The position numbers and the translations under genes were made by a program. A stretch of DNA of 64,000 nucleotides from Eriocheir sinensis (taxonomy: Eukaryota; Arthropoda; Malacostraca; Decapoda; Varunidae), in the NCBI RefSeq assembly GCF_024679095.1, contig NW_026111765.1, forward strand, positions 620,001 through 684,000, written 5' to 3'. Numbering within the stretch: position 1 is the first letter of the stretch; each line of letters starts with the position of its first letter. Below the pieces are notes generated by a model, which searched no databases, was not told where the DNA came from, and saw nothing but the letters and a program-made list of their open reading frames with translations. This document shows positions 36,601-50,390 of this stretch, piece after piece.

Positions 36601-38677
36601 TTTTGTATATATATTTTTATCCAAAGTTAATTTATTTTACGTTCATTTTTGGACATATATTTTTATAGAAATTAGCGTTATTTTATATGTATTTGTATAT
36701 GTTTTCTCATACAAATTTACATTATTTTATTGTTATTTTGTTTATTTAGTTTGATATGAATTACATGATTATATGTGTATTTTGTACATATTTTTCATAC
36801 GTATTTACATTACTTAATGTGTATTTTGTTTATATATTTTTAAACAAATTTACGTTATTATATGTATTTTTATAAATATTTTGATACAAATTTACATTAT
36901 TTTATATATTTTGTATATACATTTCAATTCAAATTTAGCTTATTTTATCTGTATTTTGTATATCTATTTTCATACGAATTTAATTACTTCTGTGTATTTT
37001 TGTATATAGTTTTATACAAATTTACGTTATTTTATGTGTATTTTGTATATTTATATTTATACAAATACACATTCTTTTATTGGTATTTTGTTTATTTATT
37101 TTGATACGAATTTACATTATTTTATGTGTATTTTGTATACATTTTTTTATACGTATTTACTTCATTTTACGTGTATTTTGTATATATATTTTTATACAAA
37201 TCTACGTTATTTTATGTGTATTCGTATATATATTTACATTGTTTTATATGTATTTTGCATATTTATTTCAATACAGATTTACCTTATTGTATGTGTATTT
37301 TGTATATTTATTTTAATACAAATAAATTTTTTTATGTGTGTTTTTGTATATATATTTTAAAAAAATGCGTTATTTTATGGGTATTTTGCTTCTTTATTTT
37401 CATATAAATTTACATTATTTTATTAATATTCTGTGTATTTATTTTGATACGATTTTACATTATTCTATTTGTGTTTTGTATATATTTTTTTATACAAATT
37501 TACGTTATTTTAAGTGTATTTGTTTATGTATTTTTATTCAAATTTACAGTATTTTATGTGTATTTTGTATATGTATTTCAATACAAATTTACCTAGTTTT
37601 ATGTGTATTTTGTATATTTATTTTCATACAAATTTAAATTATTTTTGTGTATTTTTGTAAATAGTTTTATACAAATTTATGTTATCTTATGTGCATTTTG
37701 TATATTTATTTTCATACAAATACACATTCTTTTATTGACATTTTGTTTATTTATTTTGACGCGAATTTACATTATTTAATGTGTATTTTGTATATATATT
37801 TTTATACGTATTTACATCCTTTCATGTGTATTTTGTATATTTATAAAAAATGCGTTATTTTATGGGTATTTTGCATCTTTATTTTCATACAAATTTACAT
37901 TATTTTATTTACATTCTGTGTATTTATTTTAATACGATTTTACATTATTCTATTTGTGTTTTGTATATATATTTTTTATACATATTTACATTATTTAATG
38001 AGTATTTTTTATATATATTTTATACAAATTTATGTTAATTTAAGTGTATTTGTTTATATATTTTCATTCAAATTTACATTATTTTATGTGTATTTTGTTT
38101 ATGTATTTCTTTACAAATTTACCTAATTTTATGTGTGTTTTGTATATTTATTTTCATACAAATTTAACTTATTTTTGTGTATTTTTATATATAGTTTTAT
38201 ACAAATTTACGTTATTTTATGTGTATTTTGTATATGTATTTTCATACAAATACACATTCTTTTATTGATATTTTAATTATTTATTTTGACACGAATTTAC
38301 ATTATTTAATGTGTATTTTGTATATATATTTTTATACGTATTTATAACATTTCATGTACATTTTGTATATATATTTCTATAGAAATCTACGTTATTTTAT
38401 GTGTATTCGTATATATATTTTGAAACAAATCTACATTATTTTATGTGTATTTTGTATATATATTTCATTTTTATTTGCCTTATTTTAAGTTTATTTTTAT
38501 ATCTATTTTCATTCAAATTCAAATCATTTTATGTGTATATATTTATTTGTATTTACGTTATTTTATGTGTATTTTCTATATATATTTTCATTCAAAATTA
38601 CATTATTTTATCGGTATTTTGTTCATTTATTTCGATATGAATTTAGATTATTTCATGTGTATTTTCTATACATATAC
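33656..38677 (+). repeat. 45-bp satellite, plus (block 33, 5.0 kb)
   Basis: Long plus block with five to seven higher-order segments and same-polarity joins near 34990, 35490, 36440 and 37840. The 36.86-37.6 kb part is the clearest copy of the unit in the right half. Ends at reverse-complement junction F (TATACATATACATATAGAG). Confidence 0.92.
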
Positions 38678-40360
38678 ATATAGAGTAAATTTCTATGAAA
38701 ATATATATTCAAAATACATATAAAATTATGTAAATAAGTATAAAAATATATATATCAAATACACCTAAAAAAAATGAAAATTCGTATCAAAATAAATAAA
38801 TAAAATTCCGATAAAAGAACGTATATTTGTAGGAAAATAAATATACAAAATACACATAAAATTACGAAAATTTGAATAAAAATATATACAAAAATACACA
38901 AAATTAATTTAAATTTGTATGAAAATAGATATCCAAAATACACATATAATTAGTTAAATTTGTATTTAAATACATGTACAAAATTCACATAAAATAACGT
39001 ACATTGGTATAAAATAGATATACAAAATATACATAGAATAATGTAAAATCGTATCAAAATAAATACACAGAATATCAATAAAATAATGTAATTTTGTATG
39101 AAAATAAAGATGCAAAATACCCATAAAATAAAGCATATTTTTATAAAAATACATATACAAAAATACACATAGAATAGCTAAATTTGTATTAAAATTAATA
39201 TACAAAATTCACGTACAATAAGGTAAATTTGTATTGAAAAAATATGCAAAATGCACATAAAACAATGTATATTTGTTTCAAAATATATATACGAATACAC
39301 ATAAAATAACGTATATTTCTATAGAAATATATATACAAGATACACATGAAATGACGTAAATACGTATAAAAATATATATACACAATACACATTAAATAAT
39401 GTAAATTCGCATCAAAATAAATAAACAAAATATCAATAAAAGAATGTGTATTTGTATGAAAATAGATATACAAAATACACATAAAATATTGTAAATTTGA
39501 ATAAAACTATACAAAAATACACAAAAAATAATTTAAATTTGTATAAAATATATATACAAAATACACATGAAATTAGGTAGATTTCTATTGAAATACATAT
39601 ACAAAATACACATAAAATAATGTAAATTTTAATAAAAATATATAAACAAATACACTTAAAATAACGAAAATTTGTATGAAATATATATAGAAAATACACA
39701 TTAAATAATGTAAATATGTATAAAAAAATATATACAAAACACATATAGAATAATGTAAAATAGTATCAAAATAAATACACAGAATATTAATAAAATAATG
39801 TAAATTTGTATGAAAATAAAGATGCAAAATACCTATAAAACAACGCATTTTTTATGAAAATATATATACCAAAATGCACATAAAATATTTAAATTTGTAT
39901 TACAATAAATATACAAAATGCACATACAATAAGGTAAATTTGTATTGAAATAGATATGCAAAATACATATAAAACAATGTAAATTTGTTTCAAAATATAC
40001 ATACGAATACACATAAAATAACGTAGATTTCTATAAAATATATATACAAAATACACATAAAATGAAGTAAATACGTATAAGAAAATGTATACAAAATACA
40101 CATAAAATAATGTAAATTCGTATCAAAATAAATAAACTAAATGCCAATAAAAGAATGTTTACTTGTATAAATATAAATATACAAAATACACATAAAATAA
40201 CGTAAAATTGTATAAAACTATATATAAAAATAAACAAAAATAATTAAATTTGTATGAAAATAGATATACAAAAGACACATAAAATAAGCTAAATTTGAAT
40301 TGAAATAAATATAGAAAATACATAAAATAATGTAAATTTGTATCAAAATATATATTCAAA
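38670..40360 (-). repeat. Inverted duplication E, right arm
   Basis: Partner of 30030-31736. The inner end is the shared junction F at 38677. Confidence 0.86.
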
Positions 40361-43077
40361 TACACATATAATAACGTAAATTTGTATAAAAATATATAAA
40401 CAAAATACACATTAAATAATGTAAATACGTATAAACGTATATACGTAATGTAAAAATTTATAAAATTAAAGATGCAAAATACCCATAAAATATATTATAT
40501 TTAAAAAAATAATATATACAAAAATACTCATAAAATAATTAAATTTGTATTAAAATAAATATACAAAATACACATACAATAAGGTAGATTTTTATTGAAA
40601 TAGATATGCAAAAAATACATAAAATAATGAAAATTTTTAACAAAATATATACGAATACACACAATAAAATTACGTAAATTTTTATGAAAATATAGATACA
40701 AAATACACATAAAATAATGTAAATACATAGAAAAATATATATACAAAATACACATAAAATAATGTAAATTCGTATCTAAATAAATAAACAAAATTTCCTC
40801 TAAAAGAATGTATATGTGTAGGAAAATATATATACAAAATACAAATAAAATAAAAAAAATTTGTATAAAAATAATACAAAAATACACAAAAATAATTTAA
40901 ATTTGTTTGAAAATAGATATGCAAAATACAAATGAAATTAGGCAAATTTTTATTGAAATACATATACAAAATACACAAAAAAATGTAAATTTGTATGAAA
41001 ATATATAAACAAATTTGTATAAGATAACGTAAATTTCCATAAAATATATGTACAAAATATAAATTAAATAATGTAAATATGTCTAAAAATATATATACAA
41101 AATACACAGAATAACGTAAAATCGTATCAAAATAAATCAACAGACAATCAATAAAATAATGTAAATTTGTATAAAAAAAAGATGCAAAATATCCATATAA
41201 TAACGCATATTTGTTTAAAAATATATATACAACAATACACATAAAATAATTAAATTTGCATCAAAATAAATATACAAAAGGCACATACAATAAAGAAAAT
41301 TTGTATTGAAATAGATATACAAAATAAACATAAAATAATGTAAATTTGTATCAAATCATATACGAATACACACAATAAAATAACGTAAATTTTTATGAAA
41401 ATGTATATAAAAAATACATATAAAATAATGTAAATACGTTGAAAAATATATATACAAAATACACATAAAATTATGTAAATTCTTATGAAAATAAATGAAC
41501 AAAATTCCACTAAAAGAATGTATATTTGTAGGAAAATATAAATACAAAATACAAATAAAATAACTAAAATTTGTATAAAAATATATAAAAAATACATAAA
41601 AATAATTTAAATTTGTTTGAAAATAGATATGCAAAATACACATAAAATTAGGCAAATCTGTATTGAAATACATATACAAATTACACATAAAATATTGTAA
41701 ATTTGTATGAAAATATATAAACAAATACACATAAAATAGCGTAAATTTATATAAAATATATATACAAAATATACATTAAATAATGTAAATGTGTATAAAA
41801 ATACATATACAAAATACACATAGAATAATGTAAAATCGTATCAAAATAAATAAACAGAATATCAATAAAATAATGTAAATTTATATGAAAATAAAGATGC
41901 AAAATACCCAAATAATAACGCATATTTTTACAAAAATACACATAAAATAATTAAATTTGTATTAAAATAAATATACAAAATACACATACAATATTGTAAA
42001 TTTGTATGGAAATAGATATGCAAAATAAACATAAATAATGTAAATTTGTATCAAAATATATATACGAATACCCATAAAATAGAGTAAATTTCTATGAAAA
42101 TATATATTCAAAATACAAATAAAATGATATAAATAAGTATAAAAATATACATATCAAATACACCTAAAATAATGTAAATTCGTATAAAAATAAATAAACA
42201 AAATTACGATAAAAGATGCAAGATACACATTAAATAATGTAAATATGTATAAAAAATATATATACAAAAAACAAATAGAATAATGTGAAATCTTATCAAA
42301 ATAAATACACCAAATATTTATAAAATAATGTAAATTTGTATGAAAATAAACATGCAAAATTCCCATCAAATAACGCATTTCTTATAAAAATATATATACC
42401 AAAATACACATAAAATATTTAAATTTGTATTGAAATAAATATACAAAATGCACATACAATAAGGTAAATTTGTATTGAAAGAGATATGCAAAAATACATA
42501 TAAAACAATGCAAATTTGTTTCAAAATATATATACGAATACACATAAAATAACGTAGATTTCTATAAAAATATATATACAAAATACACATAAAATTAAGT
42601 AAATACGTATAAAAATAGATATACAAAATACACATAGAATAATGTAAAATTGTTTCAAAAAAAAAAAAACAGAATATAAATAAAATAATGTAAATTTGTA
42701 TGAAAATAAAAATGAAAAATACCCATAAAATAAAGCATATTTTTATAAAAATACATATACAAAAATACACAAAGCATAATTAAATTTGTATTAAAATTAA
42801 TATACAAAATGCATATACAATAAGGTAAATTTGTATTGAAAAAATATGCAAAATACATAAAACAGTGTAAATTTATTTTAAAATCTATATACGAATACTC
42901 ATAAATCAACGTAGATTTCTATAGAAATATATATACAAAATACACATCAAATGATGTAAACACGTATAAAATATATATATAAAATACACATTAAATATAA
43001 TAAATTCGCGTCAAATAAATAAACAAAATATCAATAAAAGAATGTGTATTTGTATGAAAATAGATATACAACATACA
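38678..43077 (-). repeat. 45-bp satellite, minus (block 34, 4.4 kb)
   Basis: Contains the right arms of inverted duplications E (38670-40360) and F (41215-43077). Near 40435-40446 a short perfect palindrome ACGTATATACGT marks the join between them. Confidence 0.9.
41215..43077 (-). repeat. Inverted duplication F, right arm
   Basis: Partner of 3035-5000. Has a run of A at 42657-42669 matching the poly-T monomer of the left arm, and no expanded (AT)n. Confidence 0.82.
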
Positions 43078-43316
43078 TTTATTTTATGTATTATATATAT
43101 ATATATATATTGTAATTTATTTTTTTTTTTTTTTTAAATTTACTTTTTTGTATGTGTTTTGTATTAATTTTTTTTAATATTTAATTATTCTATTGTATTT
43201 TTTATATGTATTTAAAAAAATGCTTTATCTTATGGGTATTTTTTAATTTTTTTTTATTTTTTTATTTTATTGATATTTTATGTATTTTTATTTTTACATT
43301 TTCTATTCTATGTATA
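43078..43316 (+). repeat. Degraded satellite patch, T-runs (block 35)
   Basis: Recognisable as the segment found at about 47.39-47.61 kb (landmarks ATGCTTTATCTTATGGGTAT and TTCTATGTATAA), but with many single and short deletions. Most missing bases are in CAATACAAA-like parts, leaving T runs up to about 17. A short (AT)n lies at 43094-43110. No other block is degraded this way. Confidence 0.75.
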
Positions 43317-43375
43317 AGTATATACAAAAATACACAAAAATATTTTAAATTTGTTTGAAAATAGATATGCAAAAT
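43317..43375 (-). repeat. 45-bp satellite, minus (block 36, 59 bp)
   Basis: One minus monomer between two switches. It is the reverse of the TTTTCAAACAAATTTAAATT type used at 24399-24466. Confidence 0.82.
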
Positions 43376-43909
43376 ATGTGTATTTTGTAAATATATTTCA
43401 ATTCAAATTTAGCTTATTTTGTGTGTATTTTTTTTATATTTTCATACAAATTTAATTACTTTTGTGTATTTTTGTATATAGTTTTATATAAATTTACGTT
43501 ATTTTATGTGTATTTTGTATATTTATATTTATACAAATACACATTCTTTTATTGGTATTTTGTTTATTTATTTTGATATGAATTTACATTATTTTATGTG
43601 TATTTTGTATACATTTTTTTATACGTATTTGCTTCATTTTATGTGTATTTTGTATATATATTTTTATAGAAATCTACGTTATTTTATGTGTATTCGTATA
43701 TATATTTTGAAACAAATTTACATTGTTTTATATGTATTTTGCATATCTATTTCAATACAAATTTACCTTATTGTATGTGTTTTTTGTATATTTATTTTAA
43801 TACAAATTTAATTTTTTGATGTGTATTCTGGTATATATATTTTTATAAATAAAATAAATGCGTTATTTTATGGGTATTTTGCTTCTTTATTTTCATACAA
43901 ATTTACATA
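43376..43909 (+). repeat. 45-bp satellite, plus (block 37)
   Basis: Eleven or so well-preserved monomers from the TTAGCTTATTTT type to ATGCGTTATTTTATGGG, as in block 5. Cut at CATATCGAATTAAATT. Confidence 0.9.
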
Positions 43910-44022
43910 TCGAATTAAATTAAGAAAATACCAATAAAATAATGTAATTATGGATGAAAATATATATACAAAATACACATAAAATAACCTAAATACAAAT
44001 ACAAATATACACATAAAATATT
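43910..44022 (-). repeat. 45-bp satellite, minus (block 38, 113 bp)
   Basis: Two to three monomers with the AAATACAAATACAAATATAC variant, mirror of about 23135-23250. It is the inner end of inverted duplication C. Confidence 0.87.
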
Positions 44023-44795
44023 GTGTTTTGTATATACATTTCAATTCAAATTTAGCTTATTTTATCTGTATTTTGTATATCTATTTTCATACGAATTTAA
44101 TTACTTCTCTGTATTTTTGTATAGTTTTATACAAATTTACGTTATTTTATGTGTATTTTGTATATTTATATTTATACAAATTCACATTCTTTTCTTGGTA
44201 TTTTGTTTATTTATTTTGATTCGAATTTACATTATTTTATGTGTATTTTGTATACATTTTCTTATACGTATTTACTTCATTTTATGTGTATTTTGTATAT
44301 ATATTTTTATACAAATCTACGTTATTTTATGTGTATTCGTATATATATTTTGAAACAAACTTACATTGTTTTATATGTATTTTGTATATCTATTTCAATA
44401 CAGATTTACCTTATTGTATGTGTATTTTGTATATTTATTTTAATACAAATTAATTTTTTCATGTGTATTTTGGTATATATATTTTTTAAAAAAATGCGTT
44501 ATTTAATGGGTATTTTGCATCTTTATTTTCATACAAATTTACATTGTTTTATTAATATTCTGTGTATTTATTTTGATACGATTTTACATTATTCTATTTG
44601 TGTTTTGTATATATTTTTTTATACATATTTACATTATTTAATGTGTATTTTGTATATTTTAAAACAAATATACGTTATTTTATGCGCATCTGTTAAAATA
44701 TTTTGATACAAATTTACATTATTTTATGTATTTTGTATATATATTTCAATACAAATTTAGTTTATTTTATGTATATTTTGTATATCTATTTTCAT
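44023..44795 (+). repeat. 45-bp satellite, plus (block 39)
   Basis: Mirror of block 20. Ends at reverse-complement junction A (ATCTATTTTCATTCG). Confidence 0.9.
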
Positions 44796-46126
44796 TCGTA
44801 TCAAAATAAATAAACAAAATAGCAATAAAATAATGTAAATTTGTATGAGAAAACATATACAAATACACATAAAATAACGCAAATTTCTAAAAAAATATAT
44901 GTACAAAAATGCACATAAAATAAAGTAAATTTGCATAAAAATATATATACAAAACACACATTAAATAAAGTAAATGCGTGCATAAAATAACCTAAATTTG
45001 TATAAAACTATATAGAAAAATACACAAAAATATTTAAAATTTGTATGAAAAGAAATATACAAAATACACATAAAATTAGGTAAATTTGTATTGAAATACA
45101 TATACAAAATACACAGAGAATAATGTAAATTTGAATGAAAATATATAAAGAAATACACTTAAAATAACGTAAATTTGTATAAAATATATATGCAAGATAC
45201 ACATTAAATAATGTAAATGTGTATAAAAAAAATATACAAAAAAGAAATAGAATAATGTAATATCCTATCAATATAAATACACAGAATATCAATAAAATAA
45301 TGTAAATTTGTATGAAAAGAAAGATGCAAAATTCCCATAAAATAGCGCAGTTTTTTTTAAATATATATACCAAAATACACAAAATATTTAAATTTGTATT
45401 GAAATAAATATACAAAATGCATATACAGTAAGGTAAATATGTAGTGAAAGAGATATTCAAAAATACATATAAAACAAAGTAAATTTGTTTCAAAATATAT
45501 ATACGAATACACATAAAATAACGTAGATTTCTATAGAAATATATATACAAAATACACATGAAATTATGTAAATACGTATAAAAATATATATACAAAATAC
45601 ATATCTAGGTAAATTCGTGTCAAAATAAATAAACAAAATATCATGAAAAGAATGTGTATTTGTATGAAAATAAATAATAGATAATAAATTTGCATGAAAT
45701 ATATATGCAAGATACACATTAAATAATGTAAATATGTATAAAAAAAATATATACAAAAAACAAATAAAATAATGTGAAATCGTATCAAAATAAATACACC
45801 GAATATTAATAAAATAATGTAAATTTGTATGAAAATAAAGATGCAAAATTCCCATAAAATTGCGCATTTCTTATAAAAATATATATACCAAAATACACAT
45901 AAAATATTTAAATTTGTATTGATGTAAATATACAAAATGCACATACAATAAGGTAAACTTGTATTGAAAGATATGCAAAAATACATATAAAACAATGTAA
46001 ATTTGTTTCAAAATATATATACGAATACACATAAAATAACGTAGATTTCTATAAAAATATATATACAAAATACACATAAATTAAGTAAATACGTATAAAA
46101 ATAGATATACAAAATACAAATTAGCC
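44796..46126 (-). repeat. 45-bp satellite, minus (block 40)
   Basis: Mirror of block 19. Ends at CAAATTAGCCTAGCTTTATG, the mirror of the switch at 21031. Confidence 0.9.
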
Positions 46127-46617
46127 TAGCTTTATGTGTATTTTGCATATCTATTTTCAAACAAACTTAAATTATTTTTGTGTATTTTTGTATATATTTT
46201 TATACAAATTTTAGTTATTTTATTTGTTTTTTGTATATATATTTTCCTACAGATATACATTCTTTTATTGGAATTTCGTGTATTTAATTTTTTACGAATT
46301 TACATTGTTTTATGTGTATTTTGTATATATATTTTTCTACGTATTTAAATTATTTTATGTGTATTTTATATATACATTTTCATAAAAATTTAAGTTATTT
46401 TATTGTGTGTATTCGTATATATTTTGAAACAAATTTTATACAAATTTATGTTATTTTATGTGTATTTGTATATATATTTTCATTCAAATTTATATTATTT
46501 CATGTGTATTCTTACATATATTTTATTACAAATTTACCTTATTTTATGTTTATTTTGTATATTTATTTCATTCAATTTTAAATTATTTAATGTGTATATT
46601 TGTATTTGTATTTGTAT
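46127..46617 (+). repeat. 45-bp satellite, plus (block 41)
   Basis: Mirror of block 18. Also related to 55.4-55.9 kb and 60.35-60.8 kb by monomer order. Confidence 0.9.
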
Positions 46618-46657
46618 CGTAAATTTGTATAAAACTATATACAAAAATACACAGAAC
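46618..46657 (-). repeat. 45-bp satellite, minus (block 42, one monomer)
   Basis: Single inverted monomer, the mirror of 20492-20533, flanked by junctions H (TTTGTATCGTAAATTT) and G. Confidence 0.87.
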
Positions 46658-47610
46658 AAATACACATTCTTTTATTGGTATTTTGTTTATTTATTTTGTT
46701 TCGAATTTATATTATTTTATGTGTATTTTGTTTACATTTTTTTATACGTATTTACCTAATTTTATGTGTATTTTGTATATATATTTTTATAGAAATCTAC
46801 GTTATTTTATGTGTATTCATATATATATTTTGAAACAAATTTACAATTTTTTATATGTATTTTTGCATATCTCTTTCAACAGAAGTTTACCTTATTGTAT
46901 GTGCATTTTGTATATTTATTTCATTACAAATTTAAATATTTTATGAGTATTTTGGTATATATATTTTTATAAGAAATGCGCTATTTGATGGGAATTTTGC
47001 ATCTTTATTTTCATACAAATTTAAATTATTTTATTAATATTCGGTGTATTTATTTTGATACGATTTTACATTATTCTATTTGTTTTTTGTATATATATTT
47101 TTTTTTATACATATTTACATTATTTAATGTGTATCTTGCATATATATTACATACAAATTTATTATCTATTATTCATTTTCATACAAATACACATTCTTTT
47201 CATGATATTTTGTTTATTTATTTTGTCAAGAATTTACATTACTTAATATGTATTTTATATATATATTTTTATACATATTTACATAATTTCATGTGTATTT
47301 TGTATATATATTTCTATAGAAATCTACGTTATTTTATGTGTATTCGTATATATATTTTGAAACAAATTTACACTGTTTTATTTGTATTTTGCGTTTTTTT
47401 CAATACAAATTTACCTTATTGTATGTGTGCATTTTGTATATTAATTTTAATACAAATTTAATTATTCTATGTGTATTTTTGTATATGTATTTAAAAAAAA
47501 TATGCTTTATCTTATGGGTATTTTGCATCTTTATTTTCATACAAATTTAAATTATTTTATTGATATTCTGTGTACCTATTTTGATACGATTTTACATTAT
47601 TCTATGTATA
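46658..47610 (+). repeat. 45-bp satellite, plus (block 43)
   Basis: Direct copy of block 13 and mirror of block 16. Confidence 0.9.
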
Positions 47611-49062
47611 ACAAAAATAAATACAGAATACACAAAAATAGATATGCAAAATACATATAAACAATGTAAATTTGTTTCAAAATATATATACGAATACACA
47701 TGAAATAAGGTAGATTTCTATAAAAATATATATGCAAAATACACATAAAATTAAGTAAATATGTATAAAAAATGTATACAAAATACACATAAAATAATGT
47801 AAATTAGAATCAAAATAAATAAACAAAATACCAATAAAAGAATGTGTATTTGTAAAAATATATATATTCAAAATACACATTAAATAATATATATTTGTTT
47901 AAAACTATACAAAATACACATGAAATGATGTAAATACGTATAAAAATATATATACAAAATACACATTAAATAATGTAAATTCGCGTCAAAATAAATAAAC
48001 AAAATATCAATAAAGGAATGTGTATTTGTATGAAAATAGATATACAAAATACACATAAAATAACCTAAATTTGTATCAAACTATATAAAAAAATACACAA
48101 AACTATTTTAAATTTGTATGAAAATAAATGTACAAAATACACATAAAATTAGGTAAATTTGTATTGAAATACATACACAAAATACACATAAAATAATGTA
48201 AATTTGAAGGAAAATACATAAACAAATACACTTAAGATAACGTAAATTTGTATAAAAAAAATATGTACAAAACACAAATAGAATAATGTAAAATCGTATC
48301 AAAACAAATACACAGAATATTAATAAAATAATGTAAATTTGTATGAAAATAAAGAAGCAAAATACCCATAAAATAACGCATTTTTTTTATATATAAAAAT
48401 ATATATACCAAAATACACATCAAAAAATTGAATTTGTATTAAAATAAATATACAAAAAACACATACAATAAGGTAAATTTGTATTGAAATAGATATACAA
48501 AATACATATAAAACAATGTAAATTTGTTTCAAAATATATATACGAATACACATAAAATAACGTAGATTTCTTTAAAAATATATATACAAAATACACATAA
48601 AATGAGGTAAATACGTATAAAAAAATGTATACAAAGTACACATAAAATAATGTAAATTCGTATCAAAATAAATAAACAAAATACTAATAAAAGAATGTGT
48701 ATTTGTATGAATATAAATATACAAAATATACATAAAATAACGTAAATTTATATAAAACTATATACTAAAATACACAGAAGTAATTAAATTTGTATGAAAA
48801 TATATACAAAATACACACGAAATAAGCTAAATTTGAATTGAAATATATATACAAAATACATGAAATAAAGTAAATTTGTATCAAAATATTTATACAAATA
48901 CACATATAATAACGTAAATTTGTATGAAAATATATAAACAAAATACACATTAAATAATGTAAATACGTATAAAAAAATATGTACAAAATACACATATAAT
49001 CATGTAATTCGTATCAAAATAAATAAACAAAATACCAATAAAATAAAATAAATTTGTATGAG
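47611..49062 (-). repeat. 45-bp satellite, minus (block 44)
   Basis: From junction E to junction B. Regular monomers with a short AT run at about 47864-47872 where 19195-19361 is expanded. Confidence 0.9.
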
Positions 49063-50020
49063 TAAACGTGAATGTTGCATATTTTTTCAATACAAATTTA
49101 CCTTATTATATACGGATTTTGTATATTAATTTTAATACAAATTAAATTATTCGATGTGTATTTTTATATCTGTATTTTTATAAACATAGTCTTTATTTTT
49201 TGGGTATTTTGCATCTTTATTTTCATACAAATTTACATTATTTTATTGATATTCTGCTCATTCATTTTGATAGGAATTGACATTATTGTATGTATATTTT
49301 GTATATATTTTTCATACAAATTTACGTTATTTTATGTGTATTTGTTTATATATTTTGACACAAATTTACAATATTTTATGGGTATTTTGTATATACATTT
49401 CAAAAGAAATTTACCTAGTTTTATGTGTATTTTGTATATCTATTTTCATACAAACTCATATTATTTCTATGTATTTTTGTATATATTTTAATACAAATTT
49501 TAGTTATGTTATGTGTATTTTGTAAATTTATTTTCATTCAAATATATATTATTTTATTGGTGTTTTGTTGATTTATATTGATACGAATTTACATTATTTT
49601 ATATGTACTTTGTATATATATTTTTATACGTTTTTCCATTATTTAATATTTATTTTGAATATATATTTTTATACAAATTCATGGTATTTTATGTGTATTT
49701 GTATATATATTTTCATATAAATTTACATTATTTTATGTGTATTTTGTACATATATTTTATTACAAATCTACCTTATTTTATGTTTATTTTGTATGTGTAT
49801 TTTGTATATTTATATTTATCCAAATACACATTCTTTTATTGGTATTTTGTTTATTTATTTTAATTGGAATTTACGTTCTTTTATCGGAATTTTGTTTATT
49901 TATTTTGATACGAATTTTAATTTTTTTTAGGTGTATTTGATATATATATTTTTATACTTATTTACATAATTTTATATGTATTTTGAATATATATTTTCAT
50001 AGAAATTTACTCTATATGTA
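49063..50020 (+). repeat. 45-bp satellite, plus (block 45)
   Basis: Resembles 27.64-28.44 kb. A same-polarity join near 49870 (GGAATTTACGTTCTTTTATC) leads to the segment also found at about 31.60-31.74 kb. Ends at junction F. Confidence 0.9.
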
Positions 50021-50230
50021 TATGTATAGAAAATACACATGAAATAGTCTAAATTCGTATCGAAATAAATGAACAAAATACCGATAAAATAATGTAATTT
50101 TGAATGAAAAAATATATAGAAAATACACATAAAATAACGTAAAAACAAATAAATATATACACATAAAATGATTTGAATTTGAATGAAAATATATATAAAA
50201 ATAAACTTAAAATAAGGCAAATTTATAATG

Positions 50231-50390
<160 letters not shown>

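Larger units (their letters stand above)
32150..38677 (+). repeat. Inverted duplication D, left arm (about 6.5 kb)
   Basis: Pairs inverted with about 50020-56790; x pairs with 88,917 minus x at the outer end, drifting to about 88,770 at 36.9 kb. Sums agree at 32793/56123, 34038/54878, 34620/54292, 35281/53630, 35525/53338 and 36862/51907. This is the largest inverted pair in the window. The spacer is about 11.3 kb. Confidence 0.9.
43907..48590 (-). repeat. Inverted duplication C, right arm
   Basis: Partner of 18495-23250, with the same sequence of polarity switches in reverse (44022, 44795, 46126, 46617, 46657, 47610). Confidence 0.87.
46615..49605 (+). repeat. Direct duplication of 15420-18505 (about 3 kb)
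   Basis: Offset is 31,199 at 15484/46683, 15777/46976 and 16398/47597, falling to 30,987 at 17121/48108. It includes junctions G, E and B in the same order, although junction B is intact here (49062) and shortened at 18063. Confidence 0.85.
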
